DNA of 5,516 bases from the NCBI GenBank assembly GCA_903845465.1, contig CAIMXQ010000095.1:1-5516 (forward strand), written 5' to 3'. A program made the translations under genes and the position numbers. Under the pieces are notes generated by a model. The model ran no database searches, was not told where the DNA came from, and worked only from the letters and a program-made list of their open reading frames with translations. This document shows positions 4,871 through 5,516 of the stretch, in pieces; the stretch's first letter is position 1, and every line of letters begins with the position of its first letter. The stretch comes from an uncultured Actinomycetes bacterium (GTDB lineage Bacteria; Actinomycetota; Actinomycetes; Nanopelagicales; Nanopelagicaceae).

Positions 4871-5516
4871 ATGGTTTCGGCAGCTACAGGTAATGGCTTC
4901 TCCTATGAGATTACCCATGCCGCAGAAACCGGATTCGCTCGCGCCGGAGTCATTTCAACTCCCCATGGTCAGATTCAAACTCCAGCATTCATTCCTGTCG
5001 GAACGAAGGCAAATGTGAAGACTGTTCTGCCTGAAGCGATGGAAGAACTTGGAGCGCAAGCGCTCTTAGCGAATGCTTATCACCTGTATTTACAGCCTGG
5101 TCCGAGCGTTCTCGATGAAGCAGGTGGTCTTGGTTCATTTATGAACTGGGATAAGCCAACTTTTACCGATAGCGGCGGGTTTCAAGTGCTATCACTCGGA
5201 GTTGGATTTAAAAAAGTTCTTGCCATGGATGCTCAAACGTTCCGCTCAGATCAAGTGATCGCAAAGAATAAAGAGCGCCTGGCACATGTCGATGATGAAG
5301 GCGTCACATTTAAGAGCCATCTCGATGGTTCAATGCATCGATTTACCTCTGAAATTTCAATGCAGATTCAGCACCAACTCGGCGCTGACATCATGTTTGC
5401 ATTCGATGAATGCACAACGTTGCACAACACTCGTCCATATCAAGAGCTAGCGCTATCGCGCACCTATGACTGGGCAATTCGTTGCCTGGATGAACATAAG
5501 AAGCTCACAGATTCAC
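4871..5516 (+). CDS. tgt: tRNA-guanine transglycosylase (3' end outside window)
   Basis: Enzyme that swaps guanine-34 in the anticodon of GUN-decoding tRNAs (Asp, Asn, His, Tyr) for preQ1 or queuine in queuosine synthesis. 215 residues are present of a usual 370-430. Seen in order: TPAFIPVGTKANVKTV (37-52), ANAYHLYLQPG (67-77), TDSGGFQV (99-106) with Asp100 matching the active-site Asp of the family, LDGSMHRFT (151-159), and GADIMFAFDECT (171-182) with Asp179 in the base-recognition motif. The nucleophile Asp and the zinc-binding cysteines would lie beyond the window. About 25 residues are inserted between LSLG and GVTFKS (111-143) relative to my recollection of E. coli Tgt, a feature I associate with actinobacterial versions. 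The ATG at 4871 opens the family-like frame. There is no Shine-Dalgarno, so a leaderless or very short leader is likely. Confidence 0.96.
   Translation, partial: MVSAATGNGFSYEITHAAETGFARAGVISTPHGQIQTPAFIPVGTKANVKTVLPEAMEELGAQALLANAYHLYLQPGPSVLDEAGGLGSFMNWDKPTFTDSGGFQVLSLGVGFKKVLAMDAQTFRSDQVIAKNKERLAHVDDEGVTFKSHLDGSMHRFTSEISMQIQHQLGADIMFAFDECTTLHNTRPYQELALSRTYDWAIRCLDEHKKLTDS

Noticed and set aside
4864..4893. Earlier ATG as the tgt start
   Set aside because: It is out of frame with Tgt and meets a TAA after nine codons. The ATG at 4871 opens the correct frame.

Overview
The window looks like a compact, moderate-GC (mid-40s percent by eye, not counted) actinobacterial chromosome. The Tgt fragment has an actinobacterial flavour: a long insert after the catalytic DSGGFQV block and a FDECTTL...TRPYQE stretch. 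The genes are tightly packed, and two start regions look leaderless or nearly so. A streamlined freshwater actinobacterium (acI / Nanopelagicales type) would fit. That placement is inference from style and was not tested by any search.

Layout: four genes lie on the minus strand and one partial gene on the plus strand. Reading in the minus direction, an alpha/beta hydrolase (4836-3970) runs directly into an MFS transporter (3969-2740), with stop and start codons abutting (TAA|ATG). After a 118-bp gap comes a DppC/OppC-type peptide ABC permease with a TTG start (2621-1659). A 146-bp structured intergenic region follows, then a family 5 extracellular solute-binding protein (1512 to beyond position 1). 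On the plus strand, tgt (queuine/preQ1 tRNA-guanine transglycosylase) starts at 4871 and leaves the window at 5516. Only 34 bp separate the divergent hydrolase and tgt starts. No stretch over 300 bp lacks a gene, and I see no RNA genes, mobile elements or CRISPR.

How the genes fit together: the permease and binding protein are parts of one peptide/oligopeptide-type ABC importer. The second permease (DppB type) and the ATPases are not here and would be expected beyond position 1. The hydrolase and MFS protein form a tightly coupled pair that could degrade and export a small molecule; the substrate is unknown. tgt is a housekeeping tRNA-modification gene in its own transcription unit.

The most notable signal is the 146-bp gap between the permease and the binding protein. 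It carries two tandem 20-bp repeats that each fold, in the sense transcript, into a stem with an identical GCAA (GNRA) tetraloop. Two of the substitutions between the repeats keep pairing as G-U, G-C or A-U, but only in the sense RNA. A third weaker stem and a perfect 22-bp palindrome just before the Shine-Dalgarno follow. With the strong codon bias of the binding-protein gene, this suggests an RNA segment that sets high binding-protein expression relative to the permease.
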